Positions 22,329 to 31,163 of a stretch of DNA of 35,831 bases are shown piece by piece (position 1 is the stretch's first letter; each line of letters opens with the position of its first letter). Location of the stretch: the NCBI GenBank assembly GCA_031281275.1, contig JAITFP010000068.1, positions 1 to 35,831 of the forward strand, read 5' to 3'. The notes under the pieces were generated by a model. That model saw nothing but the letters and a program-made list of their open reading frames with translations, was not told the origin of the DNA and ran no database searches. Position numbers and translations under genes: made by a program. This DNA is from Candidatus Fibrimonadaceae bacterium. Its GTDB lineage: Bacteria > Fibrobacterota > Fibrobacteria > Fibrobacterales > Fibrobacteraceae.

Positions 22329-22865
22329 CTAATTGTTTATTTTAACTCTAAACGCTGCGCGGCGGTTTTGCGCCCAAGCATCTTCTGAATGACCTGCTGC
22401 CTTAGGCTGTTCTTCGCCATAGCTCACTTTTGTGAGGCGGCTAGAAGCAACGCCGTAATTCGTTAAGAATTTCACAACAGCATCTGCTCTGCGCATTCCA
22501 AGCCCTAAGTTGTAGTTCTCGGTTCCACGTTCATCCGTGTGCCCTTCCGTTAAAACGGTAAAGCGAGATTCGCGCTTCAGAATGGTTCCAACTTCTGTGA
22601 GAATATCTTTCGCACTGGAAGTGAGAGTTGCTTGGTCAAACTCAAAATAAACGTCATCAGACATTATTCTGTTCATAAGTTCTTCCAAGCGTCTGCGTTC
22701 TGCTTCCAGAGGATCTTCTTGGGGAGCCTGCCTTACAGGTTCTGGCTCCCTTTCGATTACTGGAGGTGGTGGAGGCGGTTCAACCCATACGGGTTCTTTC
22801 TTTTTGGCGCAGGCAAAAATGCCTAGGCAAAAACCGACTGCTAGAATTGGGACTGCTGCTTTCAT
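22329..22865 (-). CDS. pal: Peptidoglycan-associated lipoprotein
   Basis: The start at 22865 is supported by AAGGAGA and by the lipoprotein signal that follows, lipobox IFAC with Cys19. A Pro/Glu-rich tether occupies residues 24-55. The OmpA-like domain (about 68-178) shows YFEFDQATL, LTEGHTDERGTENYN and GMRRADAVVKFL, with Asp111 and Arg127 matching the diaminopimelate-binding pair. Pal anchors the outer membrane to peptidoglycan and is recycled by TolB. The start overlaps the tolB stop by four bases (ATGA). Confidence 0.95.
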   Translation of the reverse strand: MKAAVPILAVGFCLGIFACAKKKEPVWVEPPPPPPVIEREPEPVRQAPQEDPLEAERRRLEELMNRIMSDDVYFEFDQATLTSSAKDILTEVGTILKRESRFTVLTEGHTDERGTENYNLGLGMRRADAVVKFLTNYGVASSRLTKVSYGEEQPKAAGHSEDAWAQNRRAAFRVKINN

Positions 22866-24121
22866 GGTGTTTCTCCTTTGATTAGGTTTGACCACACGGG
22901 CGAAGTATTTTCACCCGCATTTGTTATACGTGTTACGCCGCTCCCATCGCGGCGCATTATGTAAATTTGCGGACTTCCGGAGCGGTCGCTGGAAAATGCT
23001 ATAGCCATTCCGTCTGGCGACCAGGTTGGGCGTTCATTATTGCCTTCAGAAGTTAATCTTATAACATCGCTGCCATCGATGGAGCTTGTGTAAATATTGA
23101 ATTTTCCGCCTTCCATTGAGCAATAGGCAATTTTATCTCCCTCTGGAGACCAAACTGCGCTTTCATTGTATTTGCCCACAAAAGAAACCCGCTGCATATC
23201 GCTTCCGTCTTTCAAAGCCATATATATTTGCGGCGAGCCGCCCTTGTCGCTTGAAAACAGGAATGCCGTTCCATAAGGACTCCAAGAAGGGCTAACTTCT
23301 ATATCTTTGGTATAAATCAATCTGGCAGCGTTTCCGGTTTGAGGGTTGCCCAGCCAAATATCCGTGCCGTTTTGTCCTATTATTGAAAAAAGAAGTGTTC
23401 CGTCTTTGGGATTCACAGCAGGACCGAAGGCTTGGTCTATTTGAGGGAAAAGATGCTTGTCTGAGCTACCTGCCAAATTCCTTTCAAAAATCTGAGGCTT
23501 GCCGTTTCGCATACTTGTAAAATATATTTTGGAATTATCCCTGCTCCAAGCGGGCAAAAAGTTCACGCTGTTATCTCTAGTTATTTGCCTTCTGCGAAAA
23601 CCATCGTAATCTGCTATTACAATTTGCTTTTTTCCGTCTATTCTGCTGACAAAAGCCATTTTGGTGGAAGCAAAGCCCTGAACGCCCCAAAGCTGATATA
23701 CCACGTTGTCTGTGCATTTGTGAACTGATGTGCGAACCTGATCCACGGGACCTATATAGGCAAAGCCCTTTACCAATTCTTTGGAAGCCGTTGCATATAG
23801 CTTGCATTCCAGCGTTGCCTGAGTCCCAAGCAATGAAAGAGAGCCTGTTACATAGTGTTTTGCCTGGGCACGCGAAAGAGTAAATAGGTTGTATTGATCC
23901 AGCTCAACCGTTGAAAAGCGGCCGCTCAACAAAAAATCCCTAGCAAGGGTTTTGTGTGGAAGCTCGTCTAGCTTGCTCCAGTCGCTTTTGTCTAGGTCAA
24001 AATTCAAAACCCCTATGGGCATGGTTTTGTCTGTTGAAACCGCTATGTCCATAGTTATGGTATCTTGCTGAGCATAGAGGCTCGCAAAAAACAACAAAAA
24101 TATGGCTATGGACAATTTCAC
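22862..24121 (-). CDS. tolB: Tol-Pal system protein TolB
   Basis: The 419-residue protein starts at GTG 24121, has a signal peptide (LSIAIFLLFFASLYAQ), an N-terminal domain (about 20-150) and a six-bladed WD40-like propeller. The propeller shows repeated SPxGxxIAFSSDRxGxPQIY units (for example PSWSPYGTAFLFSSDKGGSPQIY split over 285-310). TolB binds Pal in the periplasm. tolQ, tolR and tolA are not adjacent. A minus-strand TACTATATTTA box predicts a start at about 24124, three bases before the GTG, with no Shine-Dalgarno. Confidence 0.93.
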   Translation of the reverse strand: MKLSIAIFLLFFASLYAQQDTITMDIAVSTDKTMPIGVLNFDLDKSDWSKLDELPHKTLARDFLLSGRFSTVELDQYNLFTLSRAQAKHYVTGSLSLLGTQATLECKLYATASKELVKGFAYIGPVDQVRTSVHKCTDNVVYQLWGVQGFASTKMAFVSRIDGKKQIVIADYDGFRRRQITRDNSVNFLPAWSRDNSKIYFTSMRNGKPQIFERNLAGSSDKHLFPQIDQAFGPAVNPKDGTLLFSIIGQNGTDIWLGNPQTGNAARLIYTKDIEVSPSWSPYGTAFLFSSDKGGSPQIYMALKDGSDMQRVSFVGKYNESAVWSPEGDKIAYCSMEGGKFNIYTSSIDGSDVIRLTSEGNNERPTWSPDGMAIAFSSDRSGSPQIYIMRRDGSGVTRITNAGENTSPVWSNLIKGETP

Positions 24122-24129
24122 TGTGAGGT

Positions 24130-24150
24130 AAATATAGTATTTTCTATATT
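24130..24150. promoter_or_regulatory. Divergent promoters of tolB and the outer-membrane barrel gene
   Basis: Minus-strand TATATT (24136-24131) serves tolB with a leader of about three bases. Plus-strand TTTTCTATATTCC has TATATT at 24145-24150, predicting a 22-nt leader with ACGGAGA before the ATG at 24179. One side is leaderless and the other leadered. Confidence 0.5.
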
Positions 24151-24178
24151 CCTCCTAACACTCTAACGGAGAATTAAA

Positions 24179-25453
24179 ATGAAAAAAGCTCTGAACCCCC
24201 TCGTAATTATTGCTATGCTTGTAACAGTAGCTTTAGCTGCCAATGTGGAAAACCCGCTTTATGCTCCGGCACAGCTGGGTTTTTATTCAAAAACCGGCTT
24301 TAGCTTTATGTATAAGCAAAGTGATGCTAATCTTGCTATGAAAGCTAAAGATTGGGAATATCATAGTGAATACATATTACGTGGATACGAAGACTTTGGT
24401 TTAGGCTTAACCGATAGGTTTGCCCTTCGCGGAGCATTCGGCTATACCCACGATTTCAGCATAGAACGTTCTGGTCCTTCCAATGCCCGCTTAGGCTTAG
24501 GTTACCGTGCTATAAATCAACCAGAAAAAATCGTAGTTTGGGACCTTTATATGGATGCTTGGCTCGGAGGCATTTCCAAAATGAAAGCTCAATTGATTCC
24601 ATCTAAAGTCCCCATAATAGGCAAAGACACTGTGCCATTCTCTTTTAAATACGACAATTACGCCAATGGTCGCTGGGGTATATGGTTTGGAACCTCGGTA
24701 GGCAAAACCTGGGATAAATTTACCTTATCTGCCTTTGGTGAAGTCCAAAAGACATTTGGAAACGATAATAACGAAATAAAGATTGACGAAAAGGTCAAGC
24801 CTTTAATAAAGCAGAAGGTTTATGGAAGCGTTTATGGTTCTGTAAAGCAAGCGGCAATAGCTGGTGTGTGTAAAGGTGTTGCAGAAGCAACTCAAGGGAC
24901 TCCAATGGAGGTGTCTGAAGAGTACTGCAAAACCAATCCCAGTTTGATTCCTGTAGGACAGGTAGGATCAGTAGTAGTAACGGCGGAAGATAGGGCAGTA
25001 GAACTTGCAGAACAAAATGCAGGAGGCATTGCGTCTGCTTATGTCGATAGCTTGCCAGAAGACTTCAGTGTGAAAACCAAAGGTGTTTGGGATTATGTGG
25101 CAGGTTTAAAAACATTTTATGAGATAAATAACGATTGGTCTGTGGGTGGCGGCTTTACTTGGCGGCATCGTGGCACAAATAGCATTGAAAAAGTAAATAT
25201 TACAAATACCAGCAAGATTCCAAACGCACCCACTGTAGCTGCAATAACAGAAGGCATTGGCGATAGCTTTAAAGGCAGCATGGAAGATGGCGTTGAGGAA
25301 TATACGCTTACGCTTTTGGGCTCTAGGCAGTTTACAAAGAATTTGCAATTAACGCTTTTTGGAGAATGTACGTTTGATACTGCTGAAGATAAAGCCCAGC
25401 TAGGTTCGGATATAAGAGCAGAAGTTGGTTTACGGATGAATTGGCAGTTCTAA
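24179..25453 (+). CDS. Probable outer-membrane beta-barrel protein
   Basis: The 424-residue protein has a signal peptide (MKKALNPLVIIAMLVTVALAA) and many amphipathic strands (YHSEYILRGYEDFGLGL, ARLGLGYRAINQ, RWGIWFGTSVGKTW, WSVGGGFTWRHRG), ending VGLRMNWQF with the C-terminal Phe of barrel proteins. An insert at about 200-300 is less strand-like, holds three Cys and could be an external or periplasmic loop. No family is recognised. It is the first gene of a probable operon with two chemoreceptors and a TusA-like protein; the gap to the first receptor is 16 bases. A link between the channel's substrate and the receptors' ligands is possible but unproved. Confidence 0.7.
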   Translation: MKKALNPLVIIAMLVTVALAANVENPLYAPAQLGFYSKTGFSFMYKQSDANLAMKAKDWEYHSEYILRGYEDFGLGLTDRFALRGAFGYTHDFSIERSGPSNARLGLGYRAINQPEKIVVWDLYMDAWLGGISKMKAQLIPSKVPIIGKDTVPFSFKYDNYANGRWGIWFGTSVGKTWDKFTLSAFGEVQKTFGNDNNEIKIDEKVKPLIKQKVYGSVYGSVKQAAIAGVCKGVAEATQGTPMEVSEEYCKTNPSLIPVGQVGSVVVTAEDRAVELAEQNAGGIASAYVDSLPEDFSVKTKGVWDYVAGLKTFYEINNDWSVGGGFTWRHRGTNSIEKVNITNTSKIPNAPTVAAITEGIGDSFKGSMEDGVEEYTLTLLGSRQFTKNLQLTLFGECTFDTAEDKAQLGSDIRAEVGLRMNWQF

Positions 25454-25469
25454 AATTAAAGGATAAAAT

Positions 25470-27242
25470 ATGGCAAGTGTTCATGCTGAAAAAAAGGGCA
25501 GAGGGTTGTTTTTAAAAACGATTGGAATATCTACCCTTATACTTCTCCTTTCGCTTATGGTGCTTGGCTATCTAAGCCTCTATTCCAAGCAGCAGCTGGC
25601 ATTGCAAACCGCTATTGCAATGGCAGAAACCAAGTTAAAAGGCGATATAATATCTTTTGAACGTTTGATTGCGCAGAAATATGGAAGGCTTAGTTTAAAA
25701 GAAGAAGGACTAAATTACATGGTAGATACGGTGTCTTCTGAATTGAACTTAGTGGCTACTATTTTTGCAAAGGAAAACAATGATTTTCGCCGCATAGCAA
25801 CAAGCATCACCCTCCAAGATGGGAAACGTGCAGTAGGTACTACACTAGATTCAAAAGGCGCTGCATATTCAGCTATCCAAAGCGGCAAGGAATATATAGG
25901 CGAAGCTACTTTTGATGGCAAGGAATATATAACCCTGTACAGACCAATTTTTGAGCAAGGAACAAAAAACGTAACAGGCATTTTGTTTATAGGCATAGGC
26001 ATGGAAGCCGTTAAGCAAATGATTAAAGACAAGAGCAATGTTCAAACTGGCATAAGCATAATTATTGGATTTGGTCTTTTAATGCTGGTTATATTTACAA
26101 ATATAATGAACATAAAGATGGTGGTGATGAAACCTATAAATAATATAGTGAAAAATCTTAAAAATATTTCCGAGGGTGAAGGCGATTTAACCCAAAGAAT
26201 AAATATTCATTCTGGGGATGAAATTGGCACTTTGGTGGGTTATTTCAATAAACTGATGGATACGCTCCATCATCCCATTAGAGAAACTCAATCAACCGTT
26301 GACGGTTTGGCATCTGCGGCAGAGGAACTTTCTTCGGTTTCCAGCCACCTCTCCGATACATCTCAAGAAACGGTGAAGCAGGTGAGCAATGCGATGAACA
26401 CCGCCGAACAAGTGGCAACTAATATAAAAGCTATGGCAAGCGGTGCAGAACAAGCAACCGTAAATGTTAACAATGTGGCAAGTGCGGCAGAGCAAATGTC
26501 CACAAATATGAATACAGTAGCTGCAGCAATTGAAGAAATGAGCGCAAGCATAAGGCAAATTTCAAGCAATGCCAGCGAGGCACACAGTATTTCAAAAGAT
26601 GCGGCTGTAAAATCCACCAATGCAACAAATGCAATGACCAAACTTAGCGAAGCCGCCAAGGAAATTGGGCACGTAACGGATGTTATCAAAAAAATCGCAG
26701 ACAAAACTAATTTATTGGCATTAAATGCCACCATTGAAGCCGCGAGTGCTGGCGAAGCTGGCAAGGGTTTTGCAGTGGTTGCAGGTGAAATAAAAGAACT
26801 TGCAAACCAAAGCGCGAAAAGCGCGGACGATATAGCTAACCGCATAGATGGCATTCAAAACGAAACCAACTCGGCGGTGAAGGTTATAAGCGATGTAAGT
26901 GGCATTATCGATAAAATTAACCAAAGCGTTGAGGCAATAGCAGGTCACGTTGAGCAGCAAACCAAGGCGAGCAACGAAATAGCAAACAATGTGGCACAGG
27001 CAAACATTGGCGCAAAGCGCGTTGCAACCTCCATAGGCGAAGTTGCCAAAGGCAGCAACGACATTGCCATGAATGCTGGTGAAGCGGTAAAGGGAACCAA
27101 CAACATAAAAGAAAATATGGCAGTTGCAAGCGAGGTTGCGAAAAAATCCAATCAAGGAGCATCGCAGGTGAACAATTCGGCAAGTAATTTGGCAAAAACC
27201 TCATCTAGTTTGAGAAAAGTTATAGATAAGTTCAAGGTTTAA
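25470..27242 (+). CDS. Methyl-accepting chemotaxis protein with Cache_3-Cache_2-type sensor
   Basis: The 590-residue receptor has TM1 (about 14-37), a periplasmic Cache-type sensor (40-190; DGKRAVGTTLDSKG and ITLYRPIFEQGTKNVTGILFIGI are typical of PF17201), TM2 (194-216), HAMP (217-272) and a helical signalling hairpin with its conserved tip at 409-448 (IADKTNLLALNATIEAASAGEAGKGF). Ser426 replaces the usual tip Arg (Tsr R388). AAAGGA lies before the ATG. It would sense a small molecule and control CheA/CheW; no che genes or flagellar genes are nearby. It has the shortest hairpin of the three receptors in the window and is a tandem paralogue of the next gene. No CheR-docking pentapeptide is seen. 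Confidence 0.93.
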   Translation: MASVHAEKKGRGLFLKTIGISTLILLLSLMVLGYLSLYSKQQLALQTAIAMAETKLKGDIISFERLIAQKYGRLSLKEEGLNYMVDTVSSELNLVATIFAKENNDFRRIATSITLQDGKRAVGTTLDSKGAAYSAIQSGKEYIGEATFDGKEYITLYRPIFEQGTKNVTGILFIGIGMEAVKQMIKDKSNVQTGISIIIGFGLLMLVIFTNIMNIKMVVMKPINNIVKNLKNISEGEGDLTQRINIHSGDEIGTLVGYFNKLMDTLHHPIRETQSTVDGLASAAEELSSVSSHLSDTSQETVKQVSNAMNTAEQVATNIKAMASGAEQATVNVNNVASAAEQMSTNMNTVAAAIEEMSASIRQISSNASEAHSISKDAAVKSTNATNAMTKLSEAAKEIGHVTDVIKKIADKTNLLALNATIEAASAGEAGKGFAVVAGEIKELANQSAKSADDIANRIDGIQNETNSAVKVISDVSGIIDKINQSVEAIAGHVEQQTKASNEIANNVAQANIGAKRVATSIGEVAKGSNDIAMNAGEAVKGTNNIKENMAVASEVAKKSNQGASQVNNSASNLAKTSSSLRKVIDKFKV

Positions 27243-27254
27243 GGGAGAATAAAT

Positions 27255-29195
27255 ATGGCAAAAGTTCATACTGAAAAAAAGGGTAAGGGGTTATTTTTAA
27301 AAACAATTGGAATTTCTTCTTTGATTTTATTCATTTCGCTTTTACTGCTTGGATATTTGAGCCTCTATTCTAAGCAACAGCTGGCATTGCAAACCGCTAT
27401 TGCAATGGGCGAAAATAAACTCAAAGGCGATATGCTAACTTTTGAACGTGCGGTTATGCAGAAAAATAAAATGCTGAATTTAAAAGACGGAGAGCTAAAC
27501 GATATAGTGGATAATGTATCTTCTGAACTAAATATAGTGGCTACTATTTTTGCAAAGGAAAAAAATGATTATCGCCGCATAGCAACAAGCATCATTCTCC
27601 AAAATGGAAAACGTGCAATAGGTACTTCGTTAGACTCAAAAAGCGCTGTGTATTCAGCTATCCAAAGCGGCAAAGAATATATGGGTGAAGCCTCTATTAT
27701 TGGCAAAGATTATATAACATTTTACAAACCAATTTTTGAGCAAGGCACAAAAGATATAATAGGTATTCTGTTTATAGGCATAAGCACAGATTCCATAAAA
27801 AAAATGATAAAAGACAAGAGCAATGTTCAAACCGGTATAAGCGTAACCATTGGATTTGGTCTTTTGCTGCTGGTGATATTTACAAATATAATGAACATAA
27901 AGATAGTTGTGATTAAACCTATAAACAAAATAGTGAATAGCCTTAAAAACATTTCCGAAGGCGAAGGCGATTTAACCAAAAGAATAGATACCCGTTCCAA
28001 AGACGAAATAGGCACTTTGGTTAGTTATTTCAATAAACTAATGGATACCATTCAGCTCCCCATTAAAGAAACTAAAACAACCGTAAGCGATTTAGCGAGA
28101 GAGGCTGAGAAACTCTCTTCTGTTTCCAACCACCTCTCTGAGACTTCTAAAGAAACGGTGAAGCAAGTTACCAACGCAGCAAACACTGCCGAACAAGTGG
28201 CAATGAATATAAAGGCAATGGCAAGCGGTGCTGAACAATCAAGCGTTAACGCAAACGAAGTAGCCAGTGCCACAGAGCAAATGGCAGGCAATATAAATGC
28301 AATGGCTAGTAGCGCCAAGCAGGCGAGCCTTAACGCAAGCGAAGTGGCTGGTGCAGCAGAGCAAATGTCCACCAATATGAATACAATAGCCTCTGCAATT
28401 GAAGAAATGAGCGCAAGCATAAGGCAAATCGCAGGCAATGCAGGCGAGGCACGAAGCATAGCAAACGATGCAACCGTAAAATCCGAAGGAGCAACAAACG
28501 CCATGAATAAACTTGGCGTAACTGCCAAGGAAATTGGGCAGGTTACAAATGTTATCAAAAAAATCGCAAACAAAACCAATCTTTTAGCTTTAAACGCCAC
28601 CATTCAAGCAGCTGGTGCCGGCGAAGCTGGCAAGGGTTTTGCCGTGGTGGCGAGTGAAATAAAGGAGCTTGCCAACCAGAGTGCCCAAAGTGCAGATGAT
28701 ATAGCCAACCGCATAGAAGGCGTTCAAAGCGAAACTAACGCAGCTGTGGAAATTATACACGATGTAAGCGGTATTATTGCTAAAATAAACCAAAGCGTTG
28801 AGGCAATAGCAGGTCATGTTGAGCAACAAACAAAAGCGAGCAACGAAATAGCAAACAATGTAACGCAGGCAAGCACAGGCGCAAAGCGAGTGGCTTCTGC
28901 TGTTGGCGAGGTAGCTAGAAGCAACAATGAAATTGCAAGCAACGTGACGCTAGCAAGCGCAGGTGCAAAGCGAGTGGTTACTGCCATTAACGAGGTAGCC
29001 AAAGGCAGCCGCGATATTGCCCTCAATGCAAGCGAAGCGGTAAAAGGAACCGACAATATAAAAGAAAACATGATTGCTGCAAGCAAGGTAGCAGAAGAAT
29101 CCAACCAAGGAACTTCACAGGTAAACGTTTCGGCAAATGATTTGTCAAAAACAGCAGATAGTTTGAGAACGGTTATAGATAAGTTCAAGGTATAA
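27255..29195 (+). CDS. Methyl-accepting chemotaxis protein, tandem paralogue with longer hairpin
   Basis: The 646-residue receptor aligns with the previous one without gaps through TM1, sensor, TM2 and HAMP. It then carries exactly 28 extra residues in each arm of the hairpin: 339-366 in the first arm, and a duplicated 28-mer at about 562-589 in the second. The tip reads NATIQAAGAGEAG, so Gln451 replaces a nearly invariant Glu (Tsr E385) and Gly454 the usual Arg (Tsr R388); both help trimer contacts in Tsr. GGGAGA precedes the ATG, 12 bases after the previous stop. Its TAA shares a base with the next ATG. The sensor has diverged, so the ligand may differ. Confidence 0.93.
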   Translation: MAKVHTEKKGKGLFLKTIGISSLILFISLLLLGYLSLYSKQQLALQTAIAMGENKLKGDMLTFERAVMQKNKMLNLKDGELNDIVDNVSSELNIVATIFAKEKNDYRRIATSIILQNGKRAIGTSLDSKSAVYSAIQSGKEYMGEASIIGKDYITFYKPIFEQGTKDIIGILFIGISTDSIKKMIKDKSNVQTGISVTIGFGLLLLVIFTNIMNIKIVVIKPINKIVNSLKNISEGEGDLTKRIDTRSKDEIGTLVSYFNKLMDTIQLPIKETKTTVSDLAREAEKLSSVSNHLSETSKETVKQVTNAANTAEQVAMNIKAMASGAEQSSVNANEVASATEQMAGNINAMASSAKQASLNASEVAGAAEQMSTNMNTIASAIEEMSASIRQIAGNAGEARSIANDATVKSEGATNAMNKLGVTAKEIGQVTNVIKKIANKTNLLALNATIQAAGAGEAGKGFAVVASEIKELANQSAQSADDIANRIEGVQSETNAAVEIIHDVSGIIAKINQSVEAIAGHVEQQTKASNEIANNVTQASTGAKRVASAVGEVARSNNEIASNVTLASAGAKRVVTAINEVAKGSRDIALNASEAVKGTDNIKENMIAASKVAEESNQGTSQVNVSANDLSKTADSLRTVIDKFKV

Positions 29196-29416
29196 TGAAT
29201 CAGTTGGACATAACAGGCGAAACCTGCCCCATGACCTTTGTGAAAACAAAGGTTGCTTTGCATGGGCTTTCAAAAGGTGATGTTTTGGAGGTTTTTTTGC
29301 GAGCAGGCGAGCCGTTAAAAAATGTCCCCCGCTCTTGCGAAGATGAGGGTTGCAAAATATTATCCATTGAGCAAATAGAGGGCGATGTACACAAAGTGGC
29401 TATTGAAAAAGGTTAA
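29195..29416 (+). CDS. TusA/SirA-family sulfurtransferase-like protein
   Basis: The 73-residue protein has the TusA fold signature with Cys11 in TGETCPMTFVKTK. The classical motif is CPxP; CPMTFVKTK is a known variant group whose members often neighbour sulfur-carrier or molybdopterin genes. It ends with segments LEVFLRAGEPLKNVP and KVAIEKG. Two further cysteines lie in SCEDEGC. TusA proteins pass persulfide sulfur to tRNA or cofactor pathways. Here its start overlaps the stop of the chemoreceptor gene by one base, so it is translated from the receptor operon, an unusual place for such a protein. It converges with the EAL gene five bases on. Confidence 0.85.
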   Translation: MNQLDITGETCPMTFVKTKVALHGLSKGDVLEVFLRAGEPLKNVPRSCEDEGCKILSIEQIEGDVHKVAIEKG

Positions 29417-29421
29417 GCAAC

Positions 29422-30591
29422 TCACTCCTCAATATCAACGAATAAAAGAATGTCTTCGCTTATTGCATAAGAATAAGTGCGAACTTTGTCTTTTGTTGAG
29501 AAATCGTGATAGGCGTCGGATAAACAGCTTTTTTTGCCAGTGGCAATAGATTTTAAAGCCTCATAAAAATATCCGCGCCAAACCCAATTTTTGTTCTTAT
29601 ACGCTGCGAGATTTTTAGAATTCAATATTATGTTGGAGGTAAGCTGGTTACCGTGGCTGTCGCATAAATAAACCAGCCGAGCGCTTGACAATTCTTCGCA
29701 GAGTTTAGCAAGATATGTGTCATAGTCTTTTTTTCCAGAATCAAAAAGATTTCCTGCCAAAAAACTCTCAATTTGAGTGTCTAAGGATTTTCGCAGAGCC
29801 TCTGTTTTTGTTATTTTATCTTGCAAAACCGTATATAAGTTCTCAATTGATTCAGAAAAAACGGCTTCGTTTATAACCGAATTGCTCATTGAGGGTTGAG
29901 GACGGGCAATCAAAAATCCCTGATAAAATCTTCCCTTTAATGCCATGCAAATATCGAGCTGCTCCTGTGTTTCCACACCTTCGTATAGCACTTCAATTCC
30001 AACCGACTCGGCAAAGTCGGCAACGGAACGCAAATATTCGCGATAATGGTAAGACTTTTCGCTGCTATGGATATAGTCCATATTGATTTTTATAATATCT
30101 GGCTTTATCTCTGCCAGCCGCTCAATATCGCTGGCACTTTTTCCATAATCATCAAGCGCTATGCGGCAGCCAACGGCTTTATAATGCAGTATGGCACGTA
30201 TGTATGCGTCGCTTGCATTAAATTCTTCTTCCGTAATCTCTATAACCAATTTTTTAAGAGATATGCCAAATTCCTCTGCCCATTTCAAAGTTAGCATTAA
30301 ATCTGGCTTATCGGTGTACTGTATAAGCCAAGCCAGCCTTATATTGATAAATAAATACTCCGTGCGCTTTTCTTCGGCATATTTTTTCAAAGCATACCGC
30401 CTCACGAGCCTATCCACTTGCAATACTTCTTCGTTTGTGGTATTTGAATCGTTAAAAAACGGACCGAGAGAGTGTACATCTCCATCATCATCTATATATC
30501 TCCCCAAAATTTCGTAAGAATACACAGTTTTTGAATCTGCCGAGAGAATAGGCTGGAAATAGGCAATAACTTTTTCTGGTGGGATGTTCAT
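29422..30591 (-). CDS. EAL-domain c-di-GMP phosphodiesterase with YkuI-like C-terminal domain
   Basis: From the ATG at 30591 (GAGGAA just upstream) the protein has 389 residues. The EAL domain (about 5-235) retains the main catalytic set: Glu27 in an EIL form of the motif, Asn83 (FINIR), the TEEE Glu, Asp147-Asp148 (ALDDYGKS), Lys168 (IIKIN), Glu204 (YEGVE) and Gln224 (YQGF). IKIN in place of IKID is a deviation. Residues 275-389 resemble the EAL-associated domain of YkuI (PF10388): LVYLCDSHGNQLTSN, RGYFYEAL, RTYSYAISEDILLFVDIEE. It would lower c-di-GMP in response to a ligand or protein partner. A TTTCTATCTTTA box predicts a 9-nt leader. No membrane segment is present. Confidence 0.85.
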   Translation of the reverse strand: MNIPPEKVIAYFQPILSADSKTVYSYEILGRYIDDDGDVHSLGPFFNDSNTTNEEVLQVDRLVRRYALKKYAEEKRTEYLFINIRLAWLIQYTDKPDLMLTLKWAEEFGISLKKLVIEITEEEFNASDAYIRAILHYKAVGCRIALDDYGKSASDIERLAEIKPDIIKINMDYIHSSEKSYHYREYLRSVADFAESVGIEVLYEGVETQEQLDICMALKGRFYQGFLIARPQPSMSNSVINEAVFSESIENLYTVLQDKITKTEALRKSLDTQIESFLAGNLFDSGKKDYDTYLAKLCEELSSARLVYLCDSHGNQLTSNIILNSKNLAAYKNKNWVWRGYFYEALKSIATGKKSCLSDAYHDFSTKDKVRTYSYAISEDILLFVDIEE

Positions 30592-30606
30592 TTTTTCCTC
30601 TGGGTA

Positions 30607-30640
30607 AAGATAGAAATTGTTGCTAAAATTTACTATATTT
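30607..30640. promoter_or_regulatory. Divergent promoters of the EAL gene and the anchored unknown protein
   Basis: On minus, TATCTT (30612-30607) predicts a start near 30600 and a 9-nt leader GAGGAAAAA. On plus, TTTACTATATTT (30629-30640) predicts a start at 30646, one base before the ATG at 30647, so that transcript is leaderless. Confidence 0.5.
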
Positions 30641-30646
30641 ATCTCT

Positions 30647-31153
30647 ATGAATAAAAAAAATGCGATGATCGCTTCCGTCATACTCAATGTGATGCTTTTA
30701 GCTCTTGTCTTTATGGTAAAGGGCAATGCCACAAAGCAAGCTCAGGAATTCGTTAAACCCATTCAGGAAAAAGCGAAATACCAAATAGGGCAGGTTAAAG
30801 ACATCACCGATAACAACAATCTGCTGTGGTCCTTAGTGGACAGCACTTGGAAAAGCCCAGATAAATCCAAAGCTTTTGTAAAAAGGCTGGCAGATTCCCA
30901 AAAACTGCCGCGTTGCGGTGGCAAAGCCTGCACCGGAGACGATGCCCGCTTAAAAACATCCTCTGTTAGCAATGCCCAAGAGCGGAGCATAACAGTTGGC
31001 TGGGGTTCAGGCAGAGGCGGGTATAAGTACTGGTTTAAGGTTTTTTACGATGCCAAAGACAAATTCGTCACCATAGACGTAAATGACCTGCTGGGTAAAA
31101 GCACTCCTGATGCTGGCGAAGAAGCAGAAGGCGAAGAAGCAGCTAGCGAATAG
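30647..31153 (+). CDS. Hypothetical membrane-anchored protein with acidic tail
   Basis: I chose the ATG at 30647, which matches the predicted transcript start and opens a membrane anchor (MNKKNAMIASVILNVMLLAL); an ATG at 30617 lies upstream of the promoter box. The 168-residue protein has a coiled segment (about 25-45), then a compact region with LLWSLVDSTWKSPDKSKAFV, two Cys in CGGKAC, and WGSGRGGYKYWFKVFYDAKDKFVTIDV, which looks like a short beta meander. The tail is rich in Glu and Ala (EEAEGEEAASE). It probably sits on the periplasmic side of the inner membrane. No family is recognised. Confidence 0.65.
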   Translation: MNKKNAMIASVILNVMLLALVFMVKGNATKQAQEFVKPIQEKAKYQIGQVKDITDNNNLLWSLVDSTWKSPDKSKAFVKRLADSQKLPRCGGKACTGDDARLKTSSVSNAQERSITVGWGSGRGGYKYWFKVFYDAKDKFVTIDVNDLLGKSTPDAGEEAEGEEAASE

Positions 31154-31163
31154 CTAAACATAT

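Noticed and set aside
25715-29263. Several antisense frames across the two tandem chemoreceptors
   Set aside because: All lie opposite well-supported MCP coding sequence and share no recognisable domains.
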